A DNA stretch of 64,000 nucleotides, from NCBI GenBank assembly GCA_003117195.1, contig BDSI01000168.1, positions 44,281-108,280 on the forward strand, read 5' to 3'. Shown here one piece after another: positions 1 through 24,287 of this stretch; the stretch's first letter is position 1; every line of letters begins with the position of its first letter. Source of the DNA: Eudorina sp. 2006-703-Eu-15 (lineage: Eukaryota; Chlorophyta; Chlorophyceae; Chlamydomonadales; Volvocaceae). Below the pieces are notes generated by a model, which searched no databases, was not told where the DNA came from, and saw only the letters and a program-made list of their open reading frames with translations. The position numbers and the translations under genes are program-made.

Positions 1-69
1 ATCCCCGCCTGTCAAAACCACATATGTCTCAGTCCGCGGGAGGCCGGGGTTCGATTCCCCGTAACGGCG
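1..69 (+). tRNA. tRNA-Asp (GTC), 3' part, with a 20-nt intron
   Basis: The window opens inside a tRNA gene. The anticodon stem 5' strand (4-8, CCCGC), C32-T33, anticodon GTC (11-13) and A37 (14) are followed by a 20-nt insertion (15-34). The rest then resumes with C38 (35) and the 3' stem strand GCGGG (36-40). A 4-nt variable loop (41-44), a perfect T-stem around loop TTCGATT (45-61), acceptor strand TAACGGC (62-68) and discriminator G (69) complete it. The insertion sits exactly at the canonical 37/38 position of nuclear tRNA introns. The D-arm and the 5' acceptor strand lie before the window, so the gene is partial here. Identity as Asp rests on the anticodon and on similarity to the plant tRNA-Asp 3' half. 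Confidence 0.9.
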
Positions 70-3000
70 AACTATTATTATGCCTACAGATATGCTGTTC
101 CACTCCGTAGCCAAGGCTTCATGGCTGCCATTCTGGTGACCAATGCAAGGGGAGAGTATGCACCGCGGCGCTTGCGAAGTCTTGCTTCTCCCATGTGGCC
201 TGCGGCAACGTTCCAAAATCCCAGAGGCGTGGCATCCAAAAGGGGGAAGGATAGGGCTCTCTCGAGAGAGATCTATAATTGCCGCCGCTGGCCGGGTATG
301 GTAGTATGGGCTATGGGGCGCTACGCAAGGCTGGGCTGAGGCATCTGCCGGGTTCGCCAGGTTTACCTCTTGGTTACTGGCCCCGGGCGGCGGGGGTCCC
401 ACTTCCAAGACATGTGCGGTCTTCCGCTCTCTGGGCGGAGCGTCTGCCCCGGGCCGTCACTTGCGTCAGTGTCGGGCCCATGTGGTCCCATTCGCGCTAC
501 CCCTACCCTCCTGATCGGGTCTGGACGGAAGGTGAGTCGTACTTGCAGCACTTGCTCACGGGGCACATGAACCACTCATGCATACGGAGGATAGGGTCGA
601 GCGCCACCATGAGCCATATTTCGGTTCGGGCTACAGGTATTCTATCGTTACAAACATAACTGGTTACCATTCCTGTTTTGCTCTAAGGAGCTTGGTCGTG
701 AACTCAGAATAATTGCCGTACCGCAACGCAACCACCAGCAACGACCGTCCGGCGCGCAGGGCTTGCCAGCACCGTTGGATTCGCACGGACGTATACTCGC
801 TTGTTCAATTACGATATCATTTGCGGCTTTCACGTATTTCGTCCACCTCGACGACGCCAAATCGCCCGCCCATCACAGTGCTGTATGCGGGTGAGAGCTG
901 TTATATGACATTTGAGACTTGCGCAGAGTCGAAATTTCTTCCCTTAACCTGTGTATATAACTGAATATGTGAACTTCGGTGCGATGCAACCTGCCAGCCA
1001 AATGCTCGTCGACGCAAACAAGCTTTGTAAGATCTATAGTTTTTGTTATCCGTAATGAGCCACGATTAAGATGAGCCATGATTAAGATAAGCCATGATTA
1101 AGATCGAAGGGTTAAATGCTTACTAAGCTACGGTTCCCTGTTACCAATCTGCAACTCATTCTGCATCAGTAATCCACGGAAATTCACACATTGACCGGCA
1201 ATTATCTTGTGCAAAAGAAACGCTAGACCTGCCCATTTGACAGGCGAATCTCCGTCAGGACGAAATATCCCCGCCTGTCAGCAAGTCATGAGGGACGCCC
1301 GACGCCCGAGGAGGCAGACGTTCAATTCCGCGAAATGGCTTTTATGGCATCTTGTTGATTGGGTGCTGCGGCTGATGGGGTGCTTGCATTTTTGTACTGC
1401 CTGTAGTGTTTGAGCAAGTATGGCATTGTCAGCGAAGGTGTGTGAGTGGCTGCGTGACCTGAAATGGCGGAGCAATGCAGGGTGGGTCGGGTGGGGGCAC
1501 AAACAGCCCGCGGGCCGCGGCTGCTGTGGAGGGATGCGGTGCAATGACGATGAGCGGGAGGAATGCCGTACACTGTCGTAAACGATCGTGCATGGTCCGC
1601 TTTGCACAGGGCTACCCAGCGCAACGCGTGCAGTCCCAGGCTTGGCTGGTGCGCTGCTGTCAGTCGAGGCAGGGATGGACTTGTGACCCGTGGGCTGGTG
1701 TGCTCGTGCACCTGCTGCCATGCGTAACGCCAAGCCGGCCGCGTTGGGAGCTTGGTGCCCGGCCCATGGGGTCAAGGGAGGGTGCGGGCGCCGCTGGTCC
1801 GCCCGCAAGTTCGGCAATAGGCGCCGCTGATCTGTGTCGAACTCGTTTGAAGACGAGTGTACTGTAACGTGAAATTCCCTTCCGATCAGAACACGAATCC
1901 CGTCCCGGCGATGGGCAAAGCTCGATCGATTCATCAAGCGTTTAAGCCCTACCTACACCTAGAGGCGGGACGATCTGCCGCGACACCGACATCGATCCTC
2001 ATCGCTTTATTCAGAGCGAGCCAAGCCCGTTCCAAACTTCCAATGATTTCCGCCAACGTGTGCCGCACACAGAAACAACAGCACCCCAAGGTTCTCACCA
2101 CATCGACCACATCGACCGCAACGACAAACAACGCAATGCGGACATACCATGCATTCACGGCTCACGGGTGGGGCTTCACATAAGGCCCCGATATGCGAAC
2201 GGTCCGGCCCAGTAGCTGGGAGCTGCTGGTACGGCAGATCCCGCCGCCGCCTCCTCGTATCGCCGCACGTCCTGTCTTGGCAAATGTATCAGGCCCTCGC
2301 ACCCACCCCCAGCAAAGCGTCCGTACAATCCGGCCTGCGGACATCGCCGCGTGTAAAGTAAAAACCAACCGTTACCAACATCCGGATACAGCTGCGATCC
2401 GGCGAATCAACCAATATGGCGGATCAGTCCGCGCGCGTATTGTCTCATCCAGGCGACCACACTTTGTCTCGTCGCGCATCTTGCTCGAGGGACTTGCCCG
2501 AAGCGCTTTTCTTCAGCCCATCGCTGACAAAGGGGCAACGTAACGGCAGCGGGACTGTTCATGGTACGGCGGGTACCGCCGTACAAAGTTCCCCCGAGCT
2601 GACATATTCTCGAAACCCCTGACCCGGCGAGAAGCGCCCGGTCCTCCACAGTGAGGGGGAGAGACACCCTAGCCTCCCACGCACCGTGACACATCGTCGT
2701 ACAGGTGCCGTACATGACTGACACCTGTAGAGCACGAACTTGGCGCCAACCAACCTGCGCGACCCTTTGTGCACCCACACCCGGGTGTGGCCGGTGGCGC
2801 CCCATCAAACTCAACCCCCACATGTCGCGCCACGGGGTGGTGGTGGTGTGGTGGTGGTGTGGACGCATGGGTTGGTGCTGGATGAGTGATCCGTGGACCG
2901 ACATCATCCGGTACACCAGGGAGGCGTGTAGTACGGCTACTTACTCCTGTTGACTCGACGCGACAACTACGAATAACACGATAACACGCGCCCATAACAA

Positions 3001-3642
3001 GATAGATAATTGTTGAAAAGTGACGAAGGCTCTCCAGACCTTCCACCTCCTCTTTGACTGTACCAGCGCCGGGATGTTCGCGACCCCATACGGTATGTGT
3101 CTTGGGCAGTTCTCTCGTGGGCAGTTCTCTCGGGGCGCGTCCATTGGCGTGTGGACGGGCGGATGTGAAGGGACGAGTGCGGGCGGGGAGGCGCATGGAC
3201 GGCACGGCGGCCCCGGACGGCGAAACCCCCACACACCCGGCAGGCCTGCCGACAGAGGCGGACCAACACCCCCTTACCCCCGGGGTGGCTTCCCACTGCG
3301 CAGCGCATCAGCCATCCATCCATCAGCCATCCAGGCCATATGCGTCCACATCACCGCCTGGTGCCGTCCACACAAGCTTCCAAGCCGCCCCGCCCCAGAC
3401 CGGGTGCCCGGGTCGTTGCTGGCCTGTAACCTTAAACCCCTAAACCCTTGCCCAACCCGCCGACACACATCTCAGCCCGTCCATGGGCACAGATTGAGAT
3501 CCGGAATCTCATTAACCATCAGCGCCATGCCATCTACCTACTGACTCTAACCTACACCACCACCAACCGCCGGCCCTTTTTTCTACCCACCAACCGTCAC
3601 CACCTGTCACCCGCCGCCACCAGCAAACCGGTGGGCTGGTGC
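70..3642. other. No supported gene; spacer downstream of the carrier gene
   Basis: Open frames here are short, overlap on both strands and show no family resemblance. Visible structure is limited to three imperfect 18-bp tandem copies of a GAGCCATGATTAA-type unit (1066-1103), and short A/C runs resembling degenerate plant-type telomere repeats (TAAACCCCTAAACCC, around 3430-3445). A 14-bp match to the tRNA-Asp anticodon arm (about 1267-1280) lacks the rest of a tRNA. The 3' untranslated region of the carrier gene (minus strand, stop at 3643) must lie in the right end of this stretch. Confidence 0.6.
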
Positions 3643-6401
3643 TCAACCCGCCGCCACCGCCGGCGCCTTGGCCGCAGTCAGCACCACAGCCGCCGCCGCC
3701 GCTGTGTGCGGCACCGCCGCCGCCGCCGTCAGCGGCACCACAGCCGGCGCGCGGCCCGACAGCGCGGCCTTCGTGACGCCGTGCAGCTGCTCCTTGAGCA
3801 TCAGCATCAGCGCCGCATTCAGCGCCGTCTGGAGGATCTTGGCGCGGAGGCCCTTGAAGAAGCCGCCCGGGCCCTCGCGCCGCGCCGTGTCCGCGATGAC
3901 CCCCCAGGTCGACGTCCGGTAGGCGGCACCCGCCTTGGCCGCCGCAGCCGAGGACGCCTGCAGCCGCGCCTTCACCACAATCAGGGGGTACGTCACCACC
4001 GTCGCACCGATCTTGGCCAGGGCCCCGGCCAGGAAGACCTCCGCGGCGGAGAGCTGTACAGACGATGGGGATGGCGGCGGCGGGGCCGCCGCCGCCGCCT
4101 TCGGCACCGGCGGGGACGCCGTCGCCATGGCCTCATCGCTGTCCGCCGAGCACCTCCGCACCAGTAAGTGGTGGTCGTGGTCGTCTGCGCTGCCGCCGCT
4201 GGACTGCTGCTGTGGCTGCTGCTGCTGCTGCTGTGGCTGTTGCTGCTGCTGCTGTGGCTGTTGCTGCTGATTCTGAGCGCGCGCCAGCCGCTGCGCCTTC
4301 CACAGCTTCATGAGCGTCTTGATCTTCTCAAACAGCATGTACTGCACTGCGGGGTTGGCGAGCAGGATCATGGACGGCAGCAGACCCTTCCAGAAGCCCG
4401 CCAGGCCGTCCTCCCGGAGCACCGAGACGATGGTCTCCCAGGTGCTCGGGGGCCGTCTGGAGCCGGCTCCGGAACCCGCCAGGCTCTGGTAGCCCTGAGG
4501 TGCGGCCAAGCGAGATATGGAGATGGGGGAGCCACCGCCCACCGGGGGGGGAGGGTTGAGGAGGGGGGAGAGCAGGTGGGGCGGAGGTAGGGGTGAGAGG
4601 GCTTCCTGGTGGCCATGCGGGAGCAGGGCGAGGCGAGGGGTGAGGTCGTCTGGATGGGGCCCAGACGGGCTTCGCAGGAGCCGGTGGGTCCCGCCCACGA
4701 GGTGGTGACACCGATACGTAGGGTGGCCAGTTGGGGAAACGAAATCAGCGGATGCCGCTCACATGGCCACATGGCGTAAAGGGGGAAGCAGGCTTCCGTG
4801 ACCCGCCTTGACAGACTGCTGGCCCCGCAGCGCCTCTAGATGGCCTTCAACGTCTCGGTATGGCCGGCCCCAATCCCCTCCAGATCCCTTTCCAGCGCCT
4901 TCCTTCCTCCCTCCCTCCCGTCCCCGCCTCGTCTTCCCTGCCACCTGCCACTTCCCCAACTCCCTCTCCAACTCCCTCCCTCCCCCTCCTCTCATCCTCT
5001 CCCCGTCATGTCGATCCAGACAGCGAAACCGGGAGAAGTCACCGTGTGGAATATCGTCGTCACCCTCCCCTCCCCTCCCCTCCCTCCCCTCCCCTCCCCT
5101 CCCCTCCCCTCCCCTCCCCTCCCTCCCCTCCCCTCCCCTCCCCTCCCCTCCCCTTGCCTCACCTGCACCCGGGTGGCAACCACAGACACCGGCATCGTGA
5201 TGAGCTGATTGAGCGCCCCCGCCGCCGTCGCCACCAGCAGCGATGACAGCACGCCAATGTCCCTGCTGCGGCTCTCACCGCCCACCGACCCCGGCCCTGC
5301 TGCTGCTGCTGCCCCAGCGCGCTTGGACCAGGCCACCGCCTGGTCTCGGAGCTTGCTGTAGAAGAAGAAGTAGACGCCGCTGGAGAGGGCGGACTCGACA
5401 ATGTTGGGGCCCAGACCCGCGTACAGGGTGGACAGCTGCACGGCACCGGCGAGGGGAGGGAGATTGGCGGGGATGGGATCAGGCGCTGTACGGCAAGCGG
5501 GTGCATACGCAGCGCCCATCCCCAACCCAACCGGGGCCATCCCGGGGTTGCGGAGCGCCACGACAGTACTGCAGCAACAGGAACGTACGGCGGTGGTACA
5601 GAACCGGGACAGGTGCTGGAAACCAGCGAGCCGATACCCTAACGCCATGGCCACGCCGTGAGGTAAGGAACGCTCTCGCGTTTATCTGGGGTAGCGTTGC
5701 CGCGAGCTGCTGCTGTTGTTGTTATCGCTGTCGCCGTTGGGGGTTAAGTCGCGGTGTGGCTGCGACAATTGCGAGGTCCCGTTCACAGCTCGGAAGCGCC
5801 CTGTGGTCTTGCGATGGCGGCCAACTTTTGTCACGTTTTCCTTGAAGTAAATGCTGCAGGCGTAGATGTCGCCAGGACCCCGGGCGTTGCCAGGGGACAC
5901 GGGGCCTGATCGGGAAGTGCTGCCGCCGCAGGCGTGGGGCCGCTCCGTATGAGAGCCAAGGTACGGTCGCTATGGAGAGGGTTTTGCACACCTGATTCAG
6001 CAGCTATTCATCCGATCAATCAAGGTCCGCAACCTTCATCCAAAGCGCAACATTCCGTCCTCACCTTGTATTGTTGAAGAAACCGTGCCAAGGCAAGCAA
6101 CCGAGAGCCCGGCTCCGATGAAGCAGTATTTGTATCGCCTGTTGATAAAGCTTGAAGCGTGTATATTGTCTGCGAAGAGGGCAAAAGGCCGTCGCAGTCA
6201 ACTTGCATAATCCGTCTCGGAATGACTCGTGGAGATTAGGGTTTGGCAACAAGTGCGGCTTTGCAATAGAAAAGCATGGCATTGCGTTAGAGCTCCCACC
6301 TTAAGAGGATATGTTGCGAGCAAGGCAATTACGCTGCCGAGCGCGCCCGAACATCCTTCCACAACCGCGTTCGAAACGGCTGTAGAGCCGGACATTTCCA
6401 A
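3643..6401 (-). CDS. PXN: Peroxisomal NAD carrier-like protein (mitochondrial carrier family)
   Basis: Four exons join in frame on the minus strand: 6401-6300, 6169-6065, 5435-5163 and 4494-3643, giving 443 aa. All three introns are GT-AG and phase 0. Three carrier repeats are visible: TYPLK at residues 30-34, a MPVSVVATR-type segment near 150, and GATVVTYPLIVVKARLQ in the last third. The order GFWKG, then AKxGATVxTYPL, then FxKGLxxKIxQ matches the plant peroxisomal NAD carrier (PXN/PMP38) more closely than mitochondrial ADP/ATP carriers. The family exchanges NAD+, NADH or AMP across the peroxisomal membrane. A glutamine/proline-rich stretch of about 25 residues (plus-strand 4200-4270) and an acidic linker separate repeats two and three, which the plant homologue lacks. 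The C-terminus is an Ala/Val-rich tail. The start is the first Met of a short exon beginning just before the first membrane helix. The exact substrate is inferred from similarity. Confidence 0.85.
5060..5160 (-). repeat. (GGGGA)n tract next to a 5' splice site
   Basis: The plus strand shows a near-perfect CCCCT/CCCT repeat. On the transcribed strand this is a run of GGGGA/GGGA units starting within about 10 nt of the donor site of intron 3 of the carrier gene (donor at 5162-5161). Such G-runs can form RNA G-quadruplexes and often act as intronic splicing enhancers. The sequence shows the repeat; any regulatory role is inferred. Confidence 0.85.
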
Positions 6402-7666
6402 TCAATCGGTGTATGATCTCAGAGGAAGATGGCCAAGCCTCTCAAAATCTGTCGAAGCAGGAGCTCCAAACTGCGGGCAATTTCCCACTTGCAGCGCGCC
6501 GACTTGAACACGCGCTAAGGACTAGTTTTAGTAATTGAGAATCAGAAACTCGAGAATGTAACTTATGAGTACCTCATGGAACGGTCCAAAACTTCTGTGA
6601 AAGCGGCAAGAACGGGTCATGTAGTCTCCAGGTGTTCGCCGTAAGTAAAATCGCCCAACCTGAGGAGTACAGCTCTGGTACACCTCTGTATATAATACAT
6701 ACAGCAAGCAGTGCGCGGCGGCGTCCTCAATATCGCCATCGCCAGTCTTAGTCAGTTTTCGGTTATGTCGGCCTCGTCATCGTTGAAGTCATCACGAGAT
6801 CCTTTATCGTGTGCGGTTACGCGTCACAAATTACACGCAACCGAGTCCCATATAGGACGATATACTCATTTGTGCAAAACTTGCCATGCCTGCCACCCCG
6901 CCCCCAAATTGGTTGGCAGCTGTTGGGGGCGGCAAGCGTGAGCAATGCCATGAGGACGTTGTCAACGTCGACAATTTGTCATTGTCAAAGAGAAACATGA
7001 GAAATAATATGGCCGAAGCATGCCCGCGCAAAACATGACAAAACCGGCCACTCTAAAGCACTCGACGACGTCAAAACGAACGCATCCCACGCGGAAGCCA
7101 TCCCTGAAGCACGCACCCCGGCTGATGCTTTGTGTGAGGCGTTACGAAAGTAAGCAGCTGCGGCTACGTAAAGAAGACAACCGCTCACTGATGTCGACCG
7201 GCAACCGTAACCCTTTTTGTCGTCGGCCCACACGCGATCAAGCAGCCACGCCACGGCAATCGCGCTTGTTCCGCTCAACAGGCCTGAATTCGTCAAGAGC
7301 CCCCACACCACCTTCCCAACCTGCCAGTTTCCTCGCTGCGGAACTGCAACGGACTCCAGCTCGAGCTCCACACTCCCAACACCCGCGCCAGTCCACTGGC
7401 GATGGTTTGCCGCACCCCGAGTACCTCCAGTACCACCAGTGCCGCCAGCACCAGGGTGGGCCGCACCCCGAGAACCCGTATCCGTACCAGGGTGGGCGAG
7501 GTCCCCCGTTCACCCTGGTGGACAGCCGCATCCGCATCAGCACCCCGATGGTGACGGTCCGGTCCGGTCCGGGCAGGTGGTAGGTTCTCGAGCCCCGGGT
7601 GGTCAGGTCCGGACAGGTGGTTCGGCGTGATCAGTTACCCACCCAGGTCCGCCAGTACATCCATCC
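6402..7666. other. Spacer between carrier 5' end and UMP kinase 3' end
   Basis: No gene is supported. The right part (about 7395-7630) is low-complexity, with repeated CCACC/GGTGGG blocks and GGTCCGG repeats that create Pro/Gly/Tyr-rich shadow frames on both strands. The carrier promoter should lie just right of 6401. The UMP kinase 3' untranslated region (minus) should lie left of 7667. A TTACA at 6831-6835, read as TGTAA on the minus strand (the volvocine polyadenylation signal), is a possible end for that transcript. Confidence 0.45.
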
Positions 7667-21143
<13,477 letters not shown>

Positions 21144-21201
21144 CGGCGTTCACGCTGCCCCCTGTTTTGAGGGGGTTGAGGGAGGGAGGGAGGGAGGGAG
21201 T

Positions 21202-21206
21202 TGTAA
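21202..21206 (+). terminator. Candidate TGTAA polyadenylation signal of U2AF65
   Basis: TGTAA, the volvocine polyadenylation signal, occurs 59 nt after the stop codon, following a GGGA repeat. Alternatives further on are at 21789-21793 (inside a dispersed repeat) and about 22138. Only transcript ends can choose among them. Confidence 0.3.
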
Positions 21207-21728
21207 ACTGCGTGACAGGTTTTATTGGTGGTGTAGTGGTGTGTAGGACCGGGCCTCGGACGACGTTGTGGCCCACATGGAGGCGTCCGTGTGTGTTGTG
21301 GAAGTGGATGGGTGTCGGTGGGGTGGCAGTCGCTGCGCTGGGTCGCTGCGGTGATAGCGCAGCCTATGATGGCCGTGCTATGCTACGGGTGTGTGCATTG
21401 CCCACTACATCACTCGGGTGTCGGTGCACCGGTGTGCCGGTAGGTATGCGAGGGTGATGGCGGCGGGGCTGAAGCCGCAGTGGGGCAGCGGAGGTACTTC
21501 CAGGCATTATCATTCCGCGGCCTCTCTCGTCATTGTCTGCATCCTTCCTGACACCTTGTTTGATTGATACACCTGTTTGGGGTAGGTGTTGGTGTTTTTT
21601 CGCGTTTCGGGGGCTGGCAGGCGGGGGCCGGTTGCCCAGGTGTGGTGGATTCTGGCTTCGGGTGACAGGGGTGCTGTGGAGCCTGTCCGCTGCGCCATGG
21701 TGGCGCAAGTTCGTTTCTGCAGTGTGCG

Positions 21729-21806
21729 GTGAGGAAGCCTCGGCTGACGCCGTTGGCTGTCACCGATGACCCTAGCGTAACCGCCGCTGTAACAATTTTA
21801 ATAAGT
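21729..21806 (+). repeat. Dispersed repeat copy 1 (partner at 38705-38782)
   Basis: About 75 bp beginning GTGAGGAAGCCTCGGCTG, continuing GGCTGTCACCGATGACCC and ending CGCTGTAACA..TTTAATAA, recurs in the same orientation at 38705-38782 with small changes and a short deletion. Both copies lie downstream of plus-strand genes and both contain TGTAA. Confidence 0.8.
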
Positions 21807-22770
21807 GGTATTGGGGTGCACGGAGGCCAATGTGGGGTCATTCGGCACCTCATCCACCATCGGGAACGAAATGCCGTCTTCCGCAAGCGCAGCGGTGCAG
21901 TCACTTTCTCTGCATGGGCGCATTCGGTGTGTTGCCACTTGCTAGACAAGGCTGAGGGTAGGCTAGACAGTGGCTGCGCTCGCGCAATACTGGTATGGTA
22001 CGTCCAGGCCGTCAGAGATGGCGGGCGGATGGGCGGGCGAGTGGCCTCGCGGCCTCCTCGTATCCGTTTGGCGTTACGAGGGGGGAACTGCAGCTGTGCG
22101 GTCGACTGAGGCGACGACCAGCCGTGCCAGTCTCGATGTAAACGACCAGGTGCAGTGGGCGTAGCCAGCCGGCCGGTACCCAGGTGCGGTGGGGGACGGT
22201 CCCGGTGCGGAGCTCTCAACGGTTGCATCTCATGTAAGTAACAATACTGTGTGAGGTTGCGCTCCGTCGTCTTCCATGGAAGTGAGTGCAGACCATTCCG
22301 GACATTCGGAGCTCAGTAAGGAAATGGCCCCAGAAGTGGGCTCGGTGCGCGCACCGAAAAATGACGCGGTTTCTGGGCTCGGTGCGCGCACCGAACGGTG
22401 CGCGCACCGAGCCAAGTTTCACGGATCTACGACGTGCCCGCACTAGCATCTACAGATAAAACAAATGTAATATATTGGCACTAAGAATGAAGATTCCACA
22501 GATGCCTCCCAACAGGCACCGGGATCCGGCCGTTGGGGCCAGATGACCACAAAACACGGCTGGGTGCGCGCACCGATCGGTGCGCGCACCGAGCCCAGTT
22601 TCACGGGTGTGCGTCGTGCCCGCACCTGTCTCCATAGATATGTAAATGTTGTAATGACCATGAGATGGACGATTCCCGCTGATTGCTTCCAACCGGCACC
22701 GGATGGGGGTGGGAGGCCACAAAACACGGCTGGGTGCGCGCACCGATCGGTGCGCGCACCGAGCCCATTT

Positions 22771-23100
22771 TCACGGATATGTGACGATCTGCATCGCTGT
22801 CGCAGTAATGCCCAAAAACAAACAGATGCGGAAATTGGCATGAACCACTTCTGCTTCTGCGGAACCACCGGCTTCCCCGTGCTCCGGATCATGGACAACA
22901 ACATCTTCGAGCTCCCTGCTGGCCAAGGACGTTGTGCCGCTTCTCGTTGAGTTATCGTTGGAAGAGGACGAAGTAGTCGTGTCAGACGTTGCCACGGAAG
23001 TTCCAAGTATCACAAAAAGAAGTAATGCAACCGCGATGGCCACTCCTATCAACCCCACGACAAGAGTATTGTCAGTGGAGGGGAATCTCCTGGCCTTCAT
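22771..23100 (-). CDS. Hypothetical small membrane protein inside the fold-back element
   Basis: A 109-residue frame opens with Met and one clear hydrophobic segment (residues about 13-34, VVGLIGVAIAVALLLFVILG). A Ser/Thr/Asn-rich stretch and an acidic region follow. The last 20 residues run into palindromic repeat sequence, so the real end or a splice site may be earlier. No family is recognised. Codon content is less GC-rich than in the neighbouring genes. It may be a cargo gene of the element or a chance frame. Confidence 0.3.
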   Translation of the reverse strand: MKARRFPSTDNTLVVGLIGVAIAVALLLFVILGTSVATSDTTTSSSSNDNSTRSGTTSLASRELEDVVVHDPEHGEAGGSAEAEVVHANFRICLFLGITATAMQIVTYP

Positions 23101-23564
23101 CGTGTCGTCATGTGAAGAATGTAATAGTTCCTATGTACAACGTCTAACAAAGTAGTAGTCAAGTCAGTCAGAGTCAAATCGATTAGACTTTAGTTGCTAT
23201 GCGCGGCCAAAGTGCTTAAATCCTCCCGCGGTACGATGAGCGAGGAACCATTAGATCCAAAACTTCAAAATCCACGAAATCGACGACGCGCCTTCGCTAA
23301 CCTTCGCTGCATTATTCAAACACCTGCCTGAAATTCATCGCATTCATCAGCGCCGTTCTTTATTACCTCCTCGAAGCTGATGCTTCCTGCATAGTTTTTC
23401 ATGGGCAGTCGGTCTGTTGCACGTGCACTCATTGCTTACGTAACTCCATTTTAACTGGCTAGAGCACGAGCCACGCTGGTAACTGCTCGCATATCCTTGA
23501 TACACGGCTCGGTGTGCGCACTGATCGGTGCGCGCACCAAGCCGTATCTTTTGGCCTCCTGGCA

Positions 23565-23653
23565 GAATCGAGGATTAGCACTGAGCATAGGCTCAAAGGC
23601 ACCTGCTGACATGTAAGCAGGAACCTTTGAGGCTGGGTGCTAATCCTCGATTC
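23565..23653 (+). ncRNA. Candidate small-RNA hairpin precursor
   Basis: An 89-nt stem-loop: 23565-23581 pairs perfectly with 23637-23653 over 17 bp. After an internal loop, CTCAAAGG (23592-23599) pairs with CCTTTGAG (23624-23631), and CCTGCT (23602-23607) pairs with AGCAGG (23616-23621) around a short apical loop. The bulged stem of about 31 bp resembles a microRNA precursor. Because it lies inside a palindrome-rich element it may be only part of that element's structure. Expression is unknown. The opposite strand folds equally well. Confidence 0.35.
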
Positions 23654-23684
23654 CGCATCTGTACAAACGAGTGCGGACACGAGG

Positions 23685-23758
23685 CGTAGATCCGTGAAAC
23701 AGGGCTCGGTGCGCGCACCGATCGGTGCGCGCACCGAGCCCTGTTTCACGGATCTACG
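23685..23758. repeat. Perfect 74-bp palindrome
   Basis: The left half (23685-23721, beginning CGTAGATCCGTGAAACAGGG) is followed without spacer by its exact reverse complement (23722-23758). The centre is CACCGATCGGTG. It could extrude as a cruciform or give a fully paired transcript. Confidence 0.95.
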
Positions 23759-24287
23759 CTGGCTTTGGCTACCTGCCCCAAGCGGCCCTAGACTTCTCGG
23801 CGCCTGTCATTATGCTGTACATGATGGTTTCCGCACCTCGAGACACTAGTGGCGTAGATCCGTGAAACAGGGCTCGGTGCGCGCACCGTTCGGTGCGCGC
23901 ACCGAGCCTGGCTTTGTGGCTACCTGCCCCAAGCGGCCCTAGATTTCTCGGCGCCTGTCATTATGCTGTAAATGATAGTTTCGGCACCTCGAGAAACTAG
24001 TGGCGTAGATCCGTGAAACTTGGCTCGGTGCGCGCACCGTTCGGTGCGCGCACCGAGCCCAGAAACCGCGTCATTTTTCGGTGCGCGCACCGAGCCCACT
24101 TCTGGGGCCATTTCCTTCCTCCGGAGCGAGGAGGTTTCGACGGGCATTGCCAGGTTACCGTATCCCAAGTCGGCCCCATAACCTTCCCTGGCTCGTTCAA
24201 TAATGACACTGACAATGTAATTGCGCGGCAAAGGGCACATTACTTCACAATACATCATAGAGAATTCAACCAAATTGCAAGAAAGTA

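Larger units (their letters stand above)
22320..24115. mobile_element. Fold-back element with perfect 112-bp inverted ends and internal palindromes
   Basis: The segment 22320-22431 is the exact reverse complement of 24004-24115. Between these ends the same core, a doubled GGTGCGCGCACC palindrome, recurs at about 22563-22593, 22735-22765, 23508-23540 (diverged), 23707-23736 and 23875-23905. Many copies are flanked by GTGAAAC..GGCTC or its complement. Two roughly 150-bp units (about 23735-23905 and 23890-24050) repeat in tandem. The arrangement resembles a fold-back (Foldback/MITE-like) DNA transposon or satellite that spreads by palindrome. No transposase frame is visible. Identical arms imply a recent origin or ongoing gene conversion. 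The boundaries are those of the perfect repeat; weaker similarity extends outwards. Confidence 0.75.

Noticed and set aside
1266..1280. Second tRNA-Asp fragment
   Set aside because: A 14-bp match to the anticodon arm (ATCCCCGCCTGTCA), but no T-arm, acceptor or D-arm follows.
1278..1937. 219-residue minus-strand frame
   Set aside because: Its Ser/His/Arg-rich composition is what GC-rich spacer gives; no domain, intron signal or similarity was recognised, and another long frame overlaps it.
3425..3450. Interstitial telomere repeat
   Set aside because: Only two imperfect CCCTAAA-like units; a similar weak run at about 14390 shows it is background.
7238..7630. Pro/Gly/Tyr-rich frames on both strands
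   Set aside because: Produced by CCACC/GGTGGG repeats; no splice signals join them to the neighbouring kinase gene.
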